DNA of 44,006 nucleotides from an uncultured Opitutales bacterium (lineage in GTDB: Bacteria > Verrucomicrobiota > Verrucomicrobiia > Opitutales > Intestinicryptomonadaceae). The DNA is taken from positions 1 through 44,006 of the forward strand of contig URGP01000022.1 of assembly GCA_900547395.1 (NCBI GenBank), given 5' to 3'. A program made the position numbers and the translations under genes. Of the stretch, positions 27,476 through 35,856 are shown one piece after another. Under the pieces are notes generated by a model. That model was not told where the DNA came from. It did not search any database and worked only from the letters and a program-made list of their open reading frames with translations. The stretch's first letter is position 1; the number at the start of each line of letters is the position of its first letter.

Positions 27476-27931
27476 TTATCGCAAAAAACGCGGCTTTTTG
27501 AGAGATTTACCCCCGAACAGGCGGATTTTCGGCATAAACGCGCAAATCAGCCCGCATGCCAAAATGCCGAAAGGTACATAAAAATTAACGGCAACCCAAA
27601 CCGCCCATAAGCCGATGTGGCGCAAACGCTTCATTTCCCCGATAAAAAGAATATAAACTGCGGGCGCAACCATTGCCGAAAAGATGAGCTTTCTGGAAGT
27701 AAATCCAAACGAAAACAACCCGTAAAAATAGCATAGCGCCCTGTAAAGCCCCGATCCCAAAACAAAAAGATAAAAAGACGGCAACAAATGCCCGCTCCAA
27801 AATTCCCCTATGGAAATTTCTCCGCGCGGAGAAAACGCCTCGCGCCCTCCGCCAAAAATGCCGAAAGTCAAAATGCAAAAAAGCCTTGCAAAGCTTCCCT
27901 TAATTAAAGATTGGGCGTTAAATTTTGCCAT
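27476..27931 (-). CDS. Small multi-pass membrane protein, unknown
   Basis: 151 residues with about four hydrophobic segments (GSFARLFCILTFGIFGGG, the segment SFYLFVLGSGLYRALCYFYG, AMVAPAVYILFIG, FGILACGLICAFM) and a basic tail (KSLKKPRFLR). I recognise no family. It begins 3 bases after the stop of the ABC exporter gene, so it is translated from the same message and may be an accessory subunit of the exporter or a bystander. It is the last gene of the unit. Confidence 0.75.
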   Translation of the reverse strand: MAKFNAQSLIKGSFARLFCILTFGIFGGGREAFSPRGEISIGEFWSGHLLPSFYLFVLGSGLYRALCYFYGLFSFGFTSRKLIFSAMVAPAVYILFIGEMKRLRHIGLWAVWVAVNFYVPFGILACGLICAFMPKIRLFGGKSLKKPRFLR

Positions 27932-27934
27932 TGT

Positions 27935-29671
27935 TTAACTCACGGCGGAAGACTGGCGTTCGTAAAGGCTCTTGTAGTGCGCGCAGCGGGACATCAGCTC
28001 GGAATGCGAGCCAAAGTCGATAATTTCGCCGTCCTTGAAAACTATGATTTTCTGCACGTTTTTTATCGTGCTGAAACGGTGGGCAATGATGAACATCGTC
28101 CTGCTTTTCATGAGCGAATCTATCGCCTGCTGGATAAAGGCTTCGCTATTGACGTCAAGGGCGGAAGTGGCTTCGTCCAAAACGATTATCGGGGGATTTT
28201 TAAGGAAGACCCTTGCGATTGCAATGCGCTGTTTTTGCCCGCCCGAAAGCCTGTCGCCGCGCTCCCCGACAACGGTGTCGTAGCCGTTTTCAAGCTCTCT
28301 TATGAAGTCGTCGGCATAGGCGGCTTTTGCGGCGGCGTAAACTTCCTCCCGTGTCGCGCCGTCTTTTGCCGCTAAAATATTGTTAAAAACCGTGTCGTTG
28401 AACAATACGGGATACTGCGGAACGCTCCCCAAATTCGCCATGTAATCCAAATTCGAAATGTCGCGCAAATCCACTCCGTCAAGCATGATTTTCCCGCTTG
28501 ATGGGTCGTAAAGGCGCATTGCAAGCTTTGCGAAAGTGCTTTTGCCCGCACCGCTTTCGCCGACAAGGGCACAACTCGTTCCTGCGGGAATGTCTATTGA
28601 AACGTTTTTTAACACCGTTTTGTCCTTATAGGCAAAAGCCACGTCTTCAAATGTTATGCGCCCCTTGGCTTCGCCTATTTTTACGGGATTTTCGGGTTCG
28701 GGAACTTCGCTTTTATAATCCAAAATCTCACAAATGCGCTCGATTAGCGGCATGGTCTTTATAAAGTCGTTTGTCATTTTTATGACGCGCTTTATGGGGT
28801 CCACAATCAAATACAGCGCAACGCCGATTGCAGTGAATGTAGGCAAATCAATGTGCGAGCAATAAGAGTAAACGAAAGTCGCCGCAATCAAAAGCGCGGC
28901 AAATACTTCCATTATGGGCTGCTGCATGAGGTCGTATTTTTCGACTTTCAAAAAGAATTTTTTATAAGTGTTGTTCTGGTCGCCAAACTTCTCAATTTGC
29001 TTGTCCTGCAAAGAAAACACCCTGACTTCGTGAACCGCGTCCAAATTCTCGTTAACATGCTGGGTCATTTCTGAAAGCGAAACCTGCGCCTTGCCCGCAT
29101 ACCGCTTCAAATTTTTACGTATAATTTGCATCGGCAAAATGAAAACGGGAACGGACATAAGTACTACAATCAATACGAGGGCTTCCCCGCTTTTGACGCA
29201 TTGGTAAACAAGATACGCTATCGCGCCGATTGCCTGCATCGGCTGGCGGAAAATTTCGGAAGCGAAACCGAGAAGGCGCGTCTGCACCATATTGGAGTCG
29301 TTCGTAAGCCTCGTCAAAAGGTCGCCCGTCGTGAACCTGTCGAAAAACGCAATCGGGTAAGTTTGCATTTTGGAAAACAAATCGAGTTTAAGCCTGCGCA
29401 AGACTTCCAAAGAGCAATAGACCATCAAATATCCGCTCGCATACCCTGAAATTGCGCGCATCGCAAAAATCAGCGGAAGCGCGGCGGCGACTCCCGCAAC
29501 ATACCAAATCCCGTACTCGCCCTGTTTTTCAAAGACGCCCTGCAAAACGTATTTGAAGACCGCAGGCATAAGCCCGCTGCTCGCGCCGAAAACCGAACCG
29601 CACACTACCGCGACAATAAGCGGAAACAAAGAGGGCTTTATGTAAACGTAAAATCGGAGCAGTTTTTTCAT
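27935..29671 (-). CDS. MsbA-like ABC exporter (fused permease-ATPase)
   Basis: 578 residues from the ATG at 29671; a TTG one codon earlier is possible. The N-terminal transmembrane domain (about 10-320) has six helices, with the coupling motif in LRRLKLDLFSKMQTYPIAFFD as in MsbA/LmrA half-transporters. The ATPase has Walker A GESGAGKST (371-379), signature LSGGQKQR (about 475) and Walker B with IIVLDEATSALD, followed by the His switch IIAHRFST. Two copies would form the working exporter. MsbA-like sequences flip lipid A or export lipids, peptides or drugs; the substrate is not readable here. The upstream esterase gene is 68 bases away on the same strand, and the downstream membrane protein 3 bases away. 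Confidence 0.95.
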   Translation of the reverse strand: MKKLLRFYVYIKPSLFPLIVAVVCGSVFGASSGLMPAVFKYVLQGVFEKQGEYGIWYVAGVAAALPLIFAMRAISGYASGYLMVYCSLEVLRRLKLDLFSKMQTYPIAFFDRFTTGDLLTRLTNDSNMVQTRLLGFASEIFRQPMQAIGAIAYLVYQCVKSGEALVLIVVLMSVPVFILPMQIIRKNLKRYAGKAQVSLSEMTQHVNENLDAVHEVRVFSLQDKQIEKFGDQNNTYKKFFLKVEKYDLMQQPIMEVFAALLIAATFVYSYCSHIDLPTFTAIGVALYLIVDPIKRVIKMTNDFIKTMPLIERICEILDYKSEVPEPENPVKIGEAKGRITFEDVAFAYKDKTVLKNVSIDIPAGTSCALVGESGAGKSTFAKLAMRLYDPSSGKIMLDGVDLRDISNLDYMANLGSVPQYPVLFNDTVFNNILAAKDGATREEVYAAAKAAYADDFIRELENGYDTVVGERGDRLSGGQKQRIAIARVFLKNPPIIVLDEATSALDVNSEAFIQQAIDSLMKSRTMFIIAHRFSTIKNVQKIIVFKDGEIIDFGSHSELMSRCAHYKSLYERQSSAVS

Positions 29672-29739
29672 CAAAATTTCTTTTTTCTGTTTATAAAAAT
29701 GAATTTAAAACAGAAATTGCCCGAAAATACAAAACAATT

Positions 29740-30651
29740 TTACTTTTGAGGAGCGTCTTCAAGATTTACAAGCTTGCGCGAAGCGAGCCAGTTTAGCAAA
29801 AGTTCGTCCCAAGTGCGCATGGGCAAATGTTGTCTATCGCGCATTCCGTAGCCGTGCCCGCCCTCTTCGTAAAAGTGAGCCTCCACCTTCACCCCCGCCT
29901 TTTTCAGCGCCAGAAAATACGTAAGCCCGTCTTTCAAATGCCCGTCGTCCATTGTTTGTGCGATGAAGCATGGCGGCGTTGTCTCCGCACTCACAGGGAC
30001 ATCGGGCTGCAAAACAAGCTCGTCATTGCCCGTGTAGGCGGGATATATCAAAATAAGGAAATCGGGCTTTGAGGAAAACTTGTCGATAAAATCCTTATGA
30101 GGATAAATTTCGTCTTTGAAGTTTGAAGACGTGCGGCAAGTCAAATGCCCTCCCGCGCTGAACCCCGCCATTCCCAAGCGAGTCGGGTCGATGTTAAGCG
30201 ACTTTGCGTGCGCCCTTACAAATCTTAACGCCCTCTGTGCGTCCTGATACGCCCCCTCGCGGTTTTGCGGAACGCGGTATTTCAAGACAAACGCACTCAT
30301 TCCATGTTTAGCCAAAAGCTTGGCAAGCGCAGTGCCTTCCTTGCCGTAAGCCAAACCGCCGTACGCGCCCCCCGGCGCGATAACAACCGCGGGCGTCGGG
30401 GTTTTCGATTCCGCCTTAAAGAAGCGGATATCTGGAATTGAAACATTGGTGATGCTCAAATCGTCTTTTTTATCGTCGCCCCAAATTTTAATTGGAGCTT
30501 TCGCGCCGACACCCGGCATATCCCTGCCCTGCCAAAGTTTGAAAACCTTTGAGCCGTCTTTCAAAATTTCGCCTTCAAGCTTCTTTTCAGCCGCAAACAA
30601 GCAAAATATAGTTCCCGTAAAAAAGGCAAAAAATGCAATGTATTTTTTCAT
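29740..30651 (-). CDS. Secreted alpha/beta-hydrolase, acetyl-xylan-esterase-like
   Basis: 303 residues with a signal peptide (MKKYIAFFAFFTGTIFCLFA). It has the oxyanion motif of the HSL/BD-FAE type (APGGAYGG, 92-99), a nucleophile elbow GFSAGGH with Ser165, a probable acid Asp235 or Asp236 in TMDDGH, and a catalytic His266 in GGHGYG, so the triad is complete. Such enzymes remove acetyl or feruloyl groups from plant glycans. Substrate specificity is inferred from resemblance only. It is divergent from the LysE gene and upstream of the ABC exporter on the same strand. It fits with the GH95-like enzyme at 31.4 kb and the secreted hydrolase at 14.2 kb as part of a glycan-degrading set. Confidence 0.88.
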   Translation of the reverse strand: MKKYIAFFAFFTGTIFCLFAAEKKLEGEILKDGSKVFKLWQGRDMPGVGAKAPIKIWGDDKKDDLSITNVSIPDIRFFKAESKTPTPAVVIAPGGAYGGLAYGKEGTALAKLLAKHGMSAFVLKYRVPQNREGAYQDAQRALRFVRAHAKSLNIDPTRLGMAGFSAGGHLTCRTSSNFKDEIYPHKDFIDKFSSKPDFLILIYPAYTGNDELVLQPDVPVSAETTPPCFIAQTMDDGHLKDGLTYFLALKKAGVKVEAHFYEEGGHGYGMRDRQHLPMRTWDELLLNWLASRKLVNLEDAPQK

Positions 30652-30759
30652 ATTCGAGATTTTTTAATCAATACGAGAATTGCGCATATTTAAAAATTAT
30701 GCAAAGATTTTTTGAAAGAGTCTTGAAATTATGCGGCATTGCAAAAAAATACTTTTCCC

Positions 30760-31389
30760 ATGAATTTATACATAAGCTTTTTTGCGGCAAGCCTCGCGCT
30801 TGCGATAATGCCCGGACCCGATAATTTGTTCGTGCTTGCCGAAAGCCTCGCAAAAGGCGCAAAACGAGGAATTTTGATAACCGTCGGGCTATGCCTTGGC
30901 ATTTGCATGCACACCGCGCTATGTGCAACGGGAATTTCGCTTGTCATATCGCAAACGCCCTCGCTTTATGTGTGCCTGCAATTTTTGGGCGCGTGCTATC
31001 TGGCAATCCTCGCCTTCGAAGCGTCAAGGGAAACGCCGAAAGCCGCCGAAGTCAAAACATACACAAAAAGCGAAAATATGCTCAAAACGCTCCTTAGGGG
31101 ATTTTTGATGAATGCCTTAAATCCGAAAGTCGCCCTGTTTTTCCTCGCCCTTATGCCGCAGTTCATAAGAGAGGGAGATATTTCAATTCCGGTGCAGTTC
31201 GTCATTTTGGGCGGAATATTCATGCTTTCGGTGCTGGTTGTTTTTAACGCAATATCTCTTCTTGCCTCAAAGTTCGCAAATCTAATAAAAAGCTTCAAAT
31301 TTTTGCTCATAATGAAATGGGTTCGCGTGATACTTTTCTCGTCAATTTCATTCGCGATGCTTGCGGAATCGGTTAAAATAATTTCTTGA
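30760..31389 (+). CDS. LysE/RhtB-family amino-acid exporter
   Basis: 209 residues from the ATG at 30760; an in-frame TTG at 30739 would add seven unconserved residues. It has six predicted membrane segments. The family signature near the N-terminus is intact (ALAIMPGPDNLFVLAESLAKG), and the second half begins with the matching RGFLMNALNPKVALFFLALMPQF. Members export basic amino acids, homoserine or threonine. The substrate is not predictable. It is followed after 34 bases by the GH95-like gene, which may be read from the same transcript. Confidence 0.92.
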   Translation: MNLYISFFAASLALAIMPGPDNLFVLAESLAKGAKRGILITVGLCLGICMHTALCATGISLVISQTPSLYVCLQFLGACYLAILAFEASRETPKAAEVKTYTKSENMLKTLLRGFLMNALNPKVALFFLALMPQFIREGDISIPVQFVILGGIFMLSVLVVFNAISLLASKFANLIKSFKFLLIMKWVRVILFSSISFAMLAESVKIIS

Positions 31390-31423
31390 TTTACGCAGAA
31401 TTTTAATATCTTTTTTCATTTTT

Positions 31424-34147
31424 ATGGGGACATTTGGAAAAATTATCAAACTATCGACATTGTTTTTGCTTTCCGCAACCTGCGCATTCGCATCGGCGGA
31501 ATCAGACGAAGTTTTTTCCCGTCTTGAAAAGCAAAACATAACATGGACTCAGGAGGGAAAAACTTCCGCCGACTCGATGCCTGCCGGAAATGGAGACATA
31601 GGTTTAAACGCATGGGCGACGGAAAAAGGAGAAGTTTACTTTTACATCTCCAAAACCGACTCTTGGAGCGAAGACTTAAAAGGCTCAAATGGGCTTTTGA
31701 AAATCGCGAAAGTTAAAATCACGCTTAATCCCGAATTAAAGGGGGGACCGCAGTTTTCGCAAACCCTGAGGCTGAAAGAGGGAGAAATCATCATAAAATA
31801 CGCGTCGGGCAGAGAAAGCCGCATATTCAGAATTTACGCCGACGCAAACAATCCGCAAATCGTGGTTGACATATCTTCCGACAGGGCGGCGGCGGCAAAA
31901 GTCGAACTTGAAAATCTGCGTCCCAACGCGCAGGGCATAATTTCTGCCGACAATGCCATGGAAGTTTCGGAAGACAAAATTGCCCTCTGCCACTTCAACA
32001 AAATCCCCCAAAACGAGTATTTGCATAACCTCGCATTCGGCGCGGTTGCAGGCGGAGAAAATTTCAAGGCGGAAAGCCAAAATGTTTTGGTTTCAAAGAA
32101 GCCGTCAAAAAACCAAAGCTTCACAATCTCGGTTTTGTCGGGAAAATTTGAAAATCCGCAAGCGTGGCACGACGAAGCCTTAAAACTTTCGCAAAAACTG
32201 TCCGCAATAAAATCGGACAAGAGAATCGCAAAACACCGCGAATGGTGGAGCAACTTCTGGCTGCGCAGCTACATATTTGCAGAAGGAGACCGGCAAGCTG
32301 AAAACATCACAAAAGGCTACACCCTGCAACGATACAAAACCGCCTGCGCGGGAAGAGGAAAAGCTCCCATAAAATTCAATGGTTCAATTTTCACGACCGA
32401 CCGCGAAAACTACCGCGACAAGCCAAGAAACGCCGACTACCGCACTTGGGGCGGGCAGTACTGGTTTCAAAACACCCGTCCGATGTACTGGGCGCGGCTC
32501 ATGGCAGGGGATTTCGACATGATGAAGCCGCTCTTTGAAATGTACTTCAACCAGCTTCCACTAAATGAAAAGCTTACAAAAGAATTTTACGGGCACGGCG
32601 GCGCATATTTTGCCGAAACCGCGCCATGCTACGGCGGGTTCGACAGAGTCGCCGCACCCGACAGCCCCGAACACTGGACGGCCCATTACTATCTGCCAAT
32701 CATAGAGCTTTCAATGATGGCTCTCGACTATTTCGAATACACCCAAGACGAAGATTTTGCGAAGGAAAGAATTGTGCCGATGCTCGCCAAGGGCGTGCAA
32801 TTCTATTTGGAACACTTCCCGCGGGACAAAGACGGCAAGATTTTCATGTCGCCATGCAATTCGCTCGAACAATATTGGAAAGTCCAAAATCCGCTTCCTG
32901 ACATCGTAGGTCTTGGCGTCGTTTTAAAAAGAGCGCTTGCGTTAAGCCCGAAAATCCTGCCGTCAAATGAACGCAAACTTTTTGAAAATACGCTAAAAAT
33001 TCTTCCGCCGATTCCAAGTGCAATCAGAAACGGCAAAAAAGTCCTGCTTCCCTATTCGGGAGAACAGACTGCCAAGCCGCGCAACATGGAAAATCCTGAA
33101 CTTTACTCGATTTATCCGTTCCGTCTTTACGGATTGGGCAAGCCAAACTACGAGCTTGCACTCGATTCGTTCAAATGGCGAAAATTCAAGCACGCGGGAT
33201 GTTGGTTCCAAGACGGCGTGCAAGCCGCAATGCTTGGTCTTGCGGAAGAAGCTAAGTTCTACGCCGATTTCTGCTTCAACCCGAACGCAAAAGAGCCCGA
33301 CCTAAAATTCTACGCATTCTGGCGCAACGCAAACGACTACTCTCCCGACGAAGACAACGGCGGAAACGGAGAGCATATATTGCAAAGAATGATTATGTAC
33401 CCCGAAGGCAAAAAGCTCATGATGGCACCCGCAATCCCCGAAAACTGGAGCGGCATTTTCAAGCTCGCCGCCCCCTATAAAACAACGGTGTCTGGCTCTT
33501 TCAAAAACGGAAAAATAACGCAGGTTAAAACTTTTCCCGAAAAGCGAAAAGCCGACATCATCGACGCCATAAAAATAAAGTCGGAACTTAAAAAGAGCGC
33601 GCCAATCGCAAAAAATCTGACGGACGCAAAGTTTGAAGCAATAAAAAGCGAAAGTCAAAAAGCTCTCGCAAGAACAGTTAAGACAGGCGCAAACGAATTC
33701 GCCCTCGACAGCGAAATACGCCAATCTGAAATCGGGGCTTTCGACCAAAATCCCGCCACAAAGCATATGAACGCAGGGCAGGACAAGAACGGCTTTAACC
33801 CCAAAGGCGTGAATACGGGCATTATCGCAAGATTTGCATCGCCGCAAAGGATAAACGCAATACGCTTTATCACAGCCGAAGACCGCCCCGAAAGAGACCC
33901 GATGAAAATCACTGTCGAAGCGTCAAACTCCCCGCATTCGGAAGAGGCGGGATTTAAGAGCTGGACGCTCCTTTACGAAGGCGAAAGCGGCGTTTTAGAA
34001 GACGCCCCGCGAAACTCTGAAGGCTTGGCTGCGACATTTAAAAATTCAAAACCGTACAAATACTACCGAATATTGATAACACAAGTAAAAAGCGGTTCCG
34101 CAGACGGAGTGCAATATGCGGAAATGATTTTGGGCGAAACCAAATAG
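31424..34147 (+). CDS. Secreted GH95/DUF5703-like glycoside hydrolase
   Basis: 907 residues with a signal peptide (about 1-24, ending AFASA). The N-terminal beta-sandwich starts with the DUF5703-type sequence TWTQEGKTSADSMPAGNGDI, characteristic of a group near the GH95 alpha-L-fucosidases. The middle (about 290-680) is rich in aromatic helices and has the feel of an (alpha/alpha)6 barrel (YWARLMAGDFDMMKPLFEMY, YYLPIIELSMMALDYFEY, EHILQRMIMYPEGKKLMMAP). The C-terminal 170 residues resemble an F5/8 type C (discoidin-like) carbohydrate-binding module (IRFITAEDRPERDPMKITVE, YKYYRILITQV). It probably trims fucose or galactose from complex glycans, by family analogy only. Catalytic residues were not assigned. 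It ends in TAG. Confidence 0.85.
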   Translation: MGTFGKIIKLSTLFLLSATCAFASAESDEVFSRLEKQNITWTQEGKTSADSMPAGNGDIGLNAWATEKGEVYFYISKTDSWSEDLKGSNGLLKIAKVKITLNPELKGGPQFSQTLRLKEGEIIIKYASGRESRIFRIYADANNPQIVVDISSDRAAAAKVELENLRPNAQGIISADNAMEVSEDKIALCHFNKIPQNEYLHNLAFGAVAGGENFKAESQNVLVSKKPSKNQSFTISVLSGKFENPQAWHDEALKLSQKLSAIKSDKRIAKHREWWSNFWLRSYIFAEGDRQAENITKGYTLQRYKTACAGRGKAPIKFNGSIFTTDRENYRDKPRNADYRTWGGQYWFQNTRPMYWARLMAGDFDMMKPLFEMYFNQLPLNEKLTKEFYGHGGAYFAETAPCYGGFDRVAAPDSPEHWTAHYYLPIIELSMMALDYFEYTQDEDFAKERIVPMLAKGVQFYLEHFPRDKDGKIFMSPCNSLEQYWKVQNPLPDIVGLGVVLKRALALSPKILPSNERKLFENTLKILPPIPSAIRNGKKVLLPYSGEQTAKPRNMENPELYSIYPFRLYGLGKPNYELALDSFKWRKFKHAGCWFQDGVQAAMLGLAEEAKFYADFCFNPNAKEPDLKFYAFWRNANDYSPDEDNGGNGEHILQRMIMYPEGKKLMMAPAIPENWSGIFKLAAPYKTTVSGSFKNGKITQVKTFPEKRKADIIDAIKIKSELKKSAPIAKNLTDAKFEAIKSESQKALARTVKTGANEFALDSEIRQSEIGAFDQNPATKHMNAGQDKNGFNPKGVNTGIIARFASPQRINAIRFITAEDRPERDPMKITVEASNSPHSEEAGFKSWTLLYEGESGVLEDAPRNSEGLAATFKNSKPYKYYRILITQVKSGSADGVQYAEMILGETK

Positions 34148-34286
34148 CCAAAAAAAATTACATTTTTTTATCATATGCGGTAGATAAAAATTTTCTGCGC
34201 GAATAAATTAAAACAGAATATTTTTCTAAAACGGTTTAGGAGATTTATACATCACCCAAAATAACAGCATCAATAAAAGGAATTAT

Positions 34287-34628
34287 ATGTTTTGTACAAA
34301 ATGCGGAACAGAGTTGCCCAATGATAGTAAAGTTTGTTTTCGTTGCGGAACACAACTTTCTCAGGAAATAAATATAGAAGATTCAAGCGGTACTCATCTT
34401 TTGATACCGGTAAACACGTCAATTTATTGCATTATTGCAGGCTATTTGGGATTGTTTTCCGTTCTGCTTATTTTTGCCCCGCTTGCCATTTTGTTTGGTA
34501 TCTTGGGAATAAAGGATGTAAAAAAGAAAAAAACACACGGAATAGTAAGAGCCTATTTTGCTTTAATTATGGGCGTTACTTTTACAATTATTTTACTGGC
34601 AGTCATCATTTCAGTAATATTTTCATAA
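34287..34628 (+). CDS. Zinc-ribbon plus DUF4190-like membrane protein
   Basis: 113 residues. The N-terminal Cys4 zinc ribbon has cysteines at 3, 6, 17 and 20 (FCTKCG, VCFRCG). A linker leads to two hydrophobic segments (about 42-72 and 88-112), with the basic loop GIKDVKKKKTHG between them, as in DUF4190. The ribbon should face the cytoplasm. A good AAGGA ribosome binding site lies 6 bases before the ATG. It is the first of four genes in an AT-rich cassette whose composition differs from the flanking GH95-like gene. The function is unknown; see the cassette finding. Confidence 0.82.
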   Translation: MFCTKCGTELPNDSKVCFRCGTQLSQEINIEDSSGTHLLIPVNTSIYCIIAGYLGLFSVLLIFAPLAILFGILGIKDVKKKKTHGIVRAYFALIMGVTFTIILLAVIISVIFS

Positions 34629-34738
34629 ATAAAAAAGCAAGTTAATACCGACTCGAGCCCGATTATTTTTTGTTTATGAAAAATAATTTGAAAAGGTTTT
34701 ATTCAATAGTTTTTTTTATTGCAATATAAGCCTTATTA

Positions 34739-34744
34739 TATAAT
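34739..34744 (+). promoter_or_regulatory. -10 box next to the TM2-protein start, possibly leaderless
   Basis: A perfect TATAAT ends 9 bases before the ATG at 34754, so a transcript from it would begin within a few bases of the start codon. The -35 (TTATTG at 34716-34721, 17-base spacing) is weak. No Shine-Dalgarno lies in the gap. Confidence 0.4.
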
Positions 34745-34753
34745 CTAAAAATT

Positions 34754-35047
34754 ATGTATTGTAAAAATTGCGGAGCACAAATTCCAGACGATGCAGATGT
34801 ATGTGTTAATTGCGGAAAGTTATTAAAGCAAACAAACTTGTGCGAAAATTCAAACAAAGAAACAAATTATATTCTGTTTGCCATTCTATTTGGATGTTTT
34901 GGAGTGCATAATTTTTATATTGGTAAAACAAAAAAAGCCACAATTCAGCTTTTGTTGACATTGTGTTCTTGTTTTATTTTGTCCATACCTGTTTCCATTT
35001 GGGCAATGGTAGAAGCATTTAACTACGAAGAAGAAATTAATAAATGA
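34754..35047 (+). CDS. Zinc-ribbon plus TM2-domain membrane protein
   Basis: 97 residues. The Cys4 zinc ribbon has exactly the spacing of its neighbours (cysteines at 3, 6, 17 and 20). Residues about 38-90 form a TM2 domain: a first helix with GCFGVHNFYIGK, the conserved G-x-H-x-F-Y-x-G turn, and a second helix ending in WAMVEAF. TM2 proteins are small two-helix membrane proteins of largely unknown function. It is followed after 10 bases by the CD225 gene, so these are translationally close. An ideal TATAAT sits just before it, suggesting it can also be expressed apart from the first gene. Confidence 0.88.
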   Translation: MYCKNCGAQIPDDADVCVNCGKLLKQTNLCENSNKETNYILFAILFGCFGVHNFYIGKTKKATIQLLLTLCSCFILSIPVSIWAMVEAFNYEEEINK

Positions 35048-35057
35048 AAGGATAAAA

Positions 35058-35387
35058 ATGTATTGCAAATACTGCGGAGCAGAACTATCAGAAAATGCCG
35101 ACGTATGTGTAAAGTGCGGCAAACTGGTTTCAAAAGCACCAAAAGAAAAGATTAATAACAATTTGGTTTTAGCCATAATTACAACTATTTGTTGTTGCCT
35201 GCCATTTGGCATTGCCGCAATAGTTTACTCTTCAAAAGTAAACACTTTTCTTGCATGCGGAAATATTGAAGCCGCAAAAGAGGCAGCCAATACATCAAAG
35301 AAATGGTCACTTTGGGGAATTGGTCTCGGTATTGTTCTTACCTTCTTTTACATACTTCTTGGTGCCTTGGCGGACGCCGCAAAGTAG
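35058..35387 (+). CDS. Zinc-ribbon plus CD225/dispanin-like membrane protein
   Basis: 109 residues. The Cys4 zinc ribbon again uses positions 3, 6, 17 and 20. The membrane part matches the CD225/dispanin pattern shared with eukaryotic IFITM proteins: a first helix ending in CCCLPFGIAAIVYSSKVN, the conserved basic/Ala loop (GNIEAAKEAANTSKKW) and a second helix from about 80. An AAAGGA ribosome binding site precedes the ATG. It ends in TAG, 8 bases before the DUF2752 gene. Bacterial CD225 proteins have no settled function; roles in membrane curvature or stress are speculative. Confidence 0.88.
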   Translation: MYCKYCGAELSENADVCVKCGKLVSKAPKEKINNNLVLAIITTICCCLPFGIAAIVYSSKVNTFLACGNIEAAKEAANTSKKWSLWGIGLGIVLTFFYILLGALADAAK

Positions 35388-35395
35388 AGGTATAA

Positions 35396-35767
35396 ATGCA
35401 AAGTTTTAAGTGGAGAATTGGGATTATTGTTTTAGGAATCTTGTGGTGTATTGCCGTTTACTTCGGGAATCCTAACAATCCCAATTCCCTATTGCCCGCC
35501 TGTCCCACTTATAAATTCTTGGGAATTTACTGTGCAGGATGCGGTTCTACAAGGGCATTGTACGCCCTGCTCCATTTAGATTTTGCAACGGCAATCAGGC
35601 AAAATGTATTTTTTGTATGTCTGATTCCATTTATTGTGATAGGCATATTTTACCCTAAAATTACATCTGTAAAATATGTTCCGCTAACAATATTGATTGC
35701 AATGATTGTATATATTATTCTTCGGAATATGGATTATTTTTATTTCTTAGCTCCAATAAAACCTTAA
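35396..35767 (+). CDS. DUF2752 membrane protein
   Basis: 123 residues. It shows the DUF2752 hallmark Cys-Pro-x-(n)-Cys-x-Gly-Cys-Gly-x-x-Arg (CPTYKFLGIYCAGCGSTRAL, about 36-55), then a conserved LLHLDFATAIRQN. Three membrane segments are predicted (about 8-25, 74-92 and 98-115). The cysteine/arginine loop would lie at the membrane surface, and its role is unknown. An AGAGGT ribosome binding site precedes the ATG 8 bases after the CD225 stop, so it closes the four-gene cassette. It lacks the N-terminal ribbon of the other three. Confidence 0.87.
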   Translation: MQSFKWRIGIIVLGILWCIAVYFGNPNNPNSLLPACPTYKFLGIYCAGCGSTRALYALLHLDFATAIRQNVFFVCLIPFIVIGIFYPKITSVKYVPLTILIAMIVYIILRNMDYFYFLAPIKP

Positions 35768-35856
35768 TGGCAAGCACGTAACAATATCCTCAATTTATAA
35801 ACGATAATAAAGAAGAAGATATTTAAGAGGAAAATCAATATTTCGCTGATCTTTTT

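Noticed and set aside
34151..34169. AT-only hairpin after the GH95-like gene as terminator
   Set aside because: It is A7-TTACA-T7 with no G-C pairs, too weak to call.
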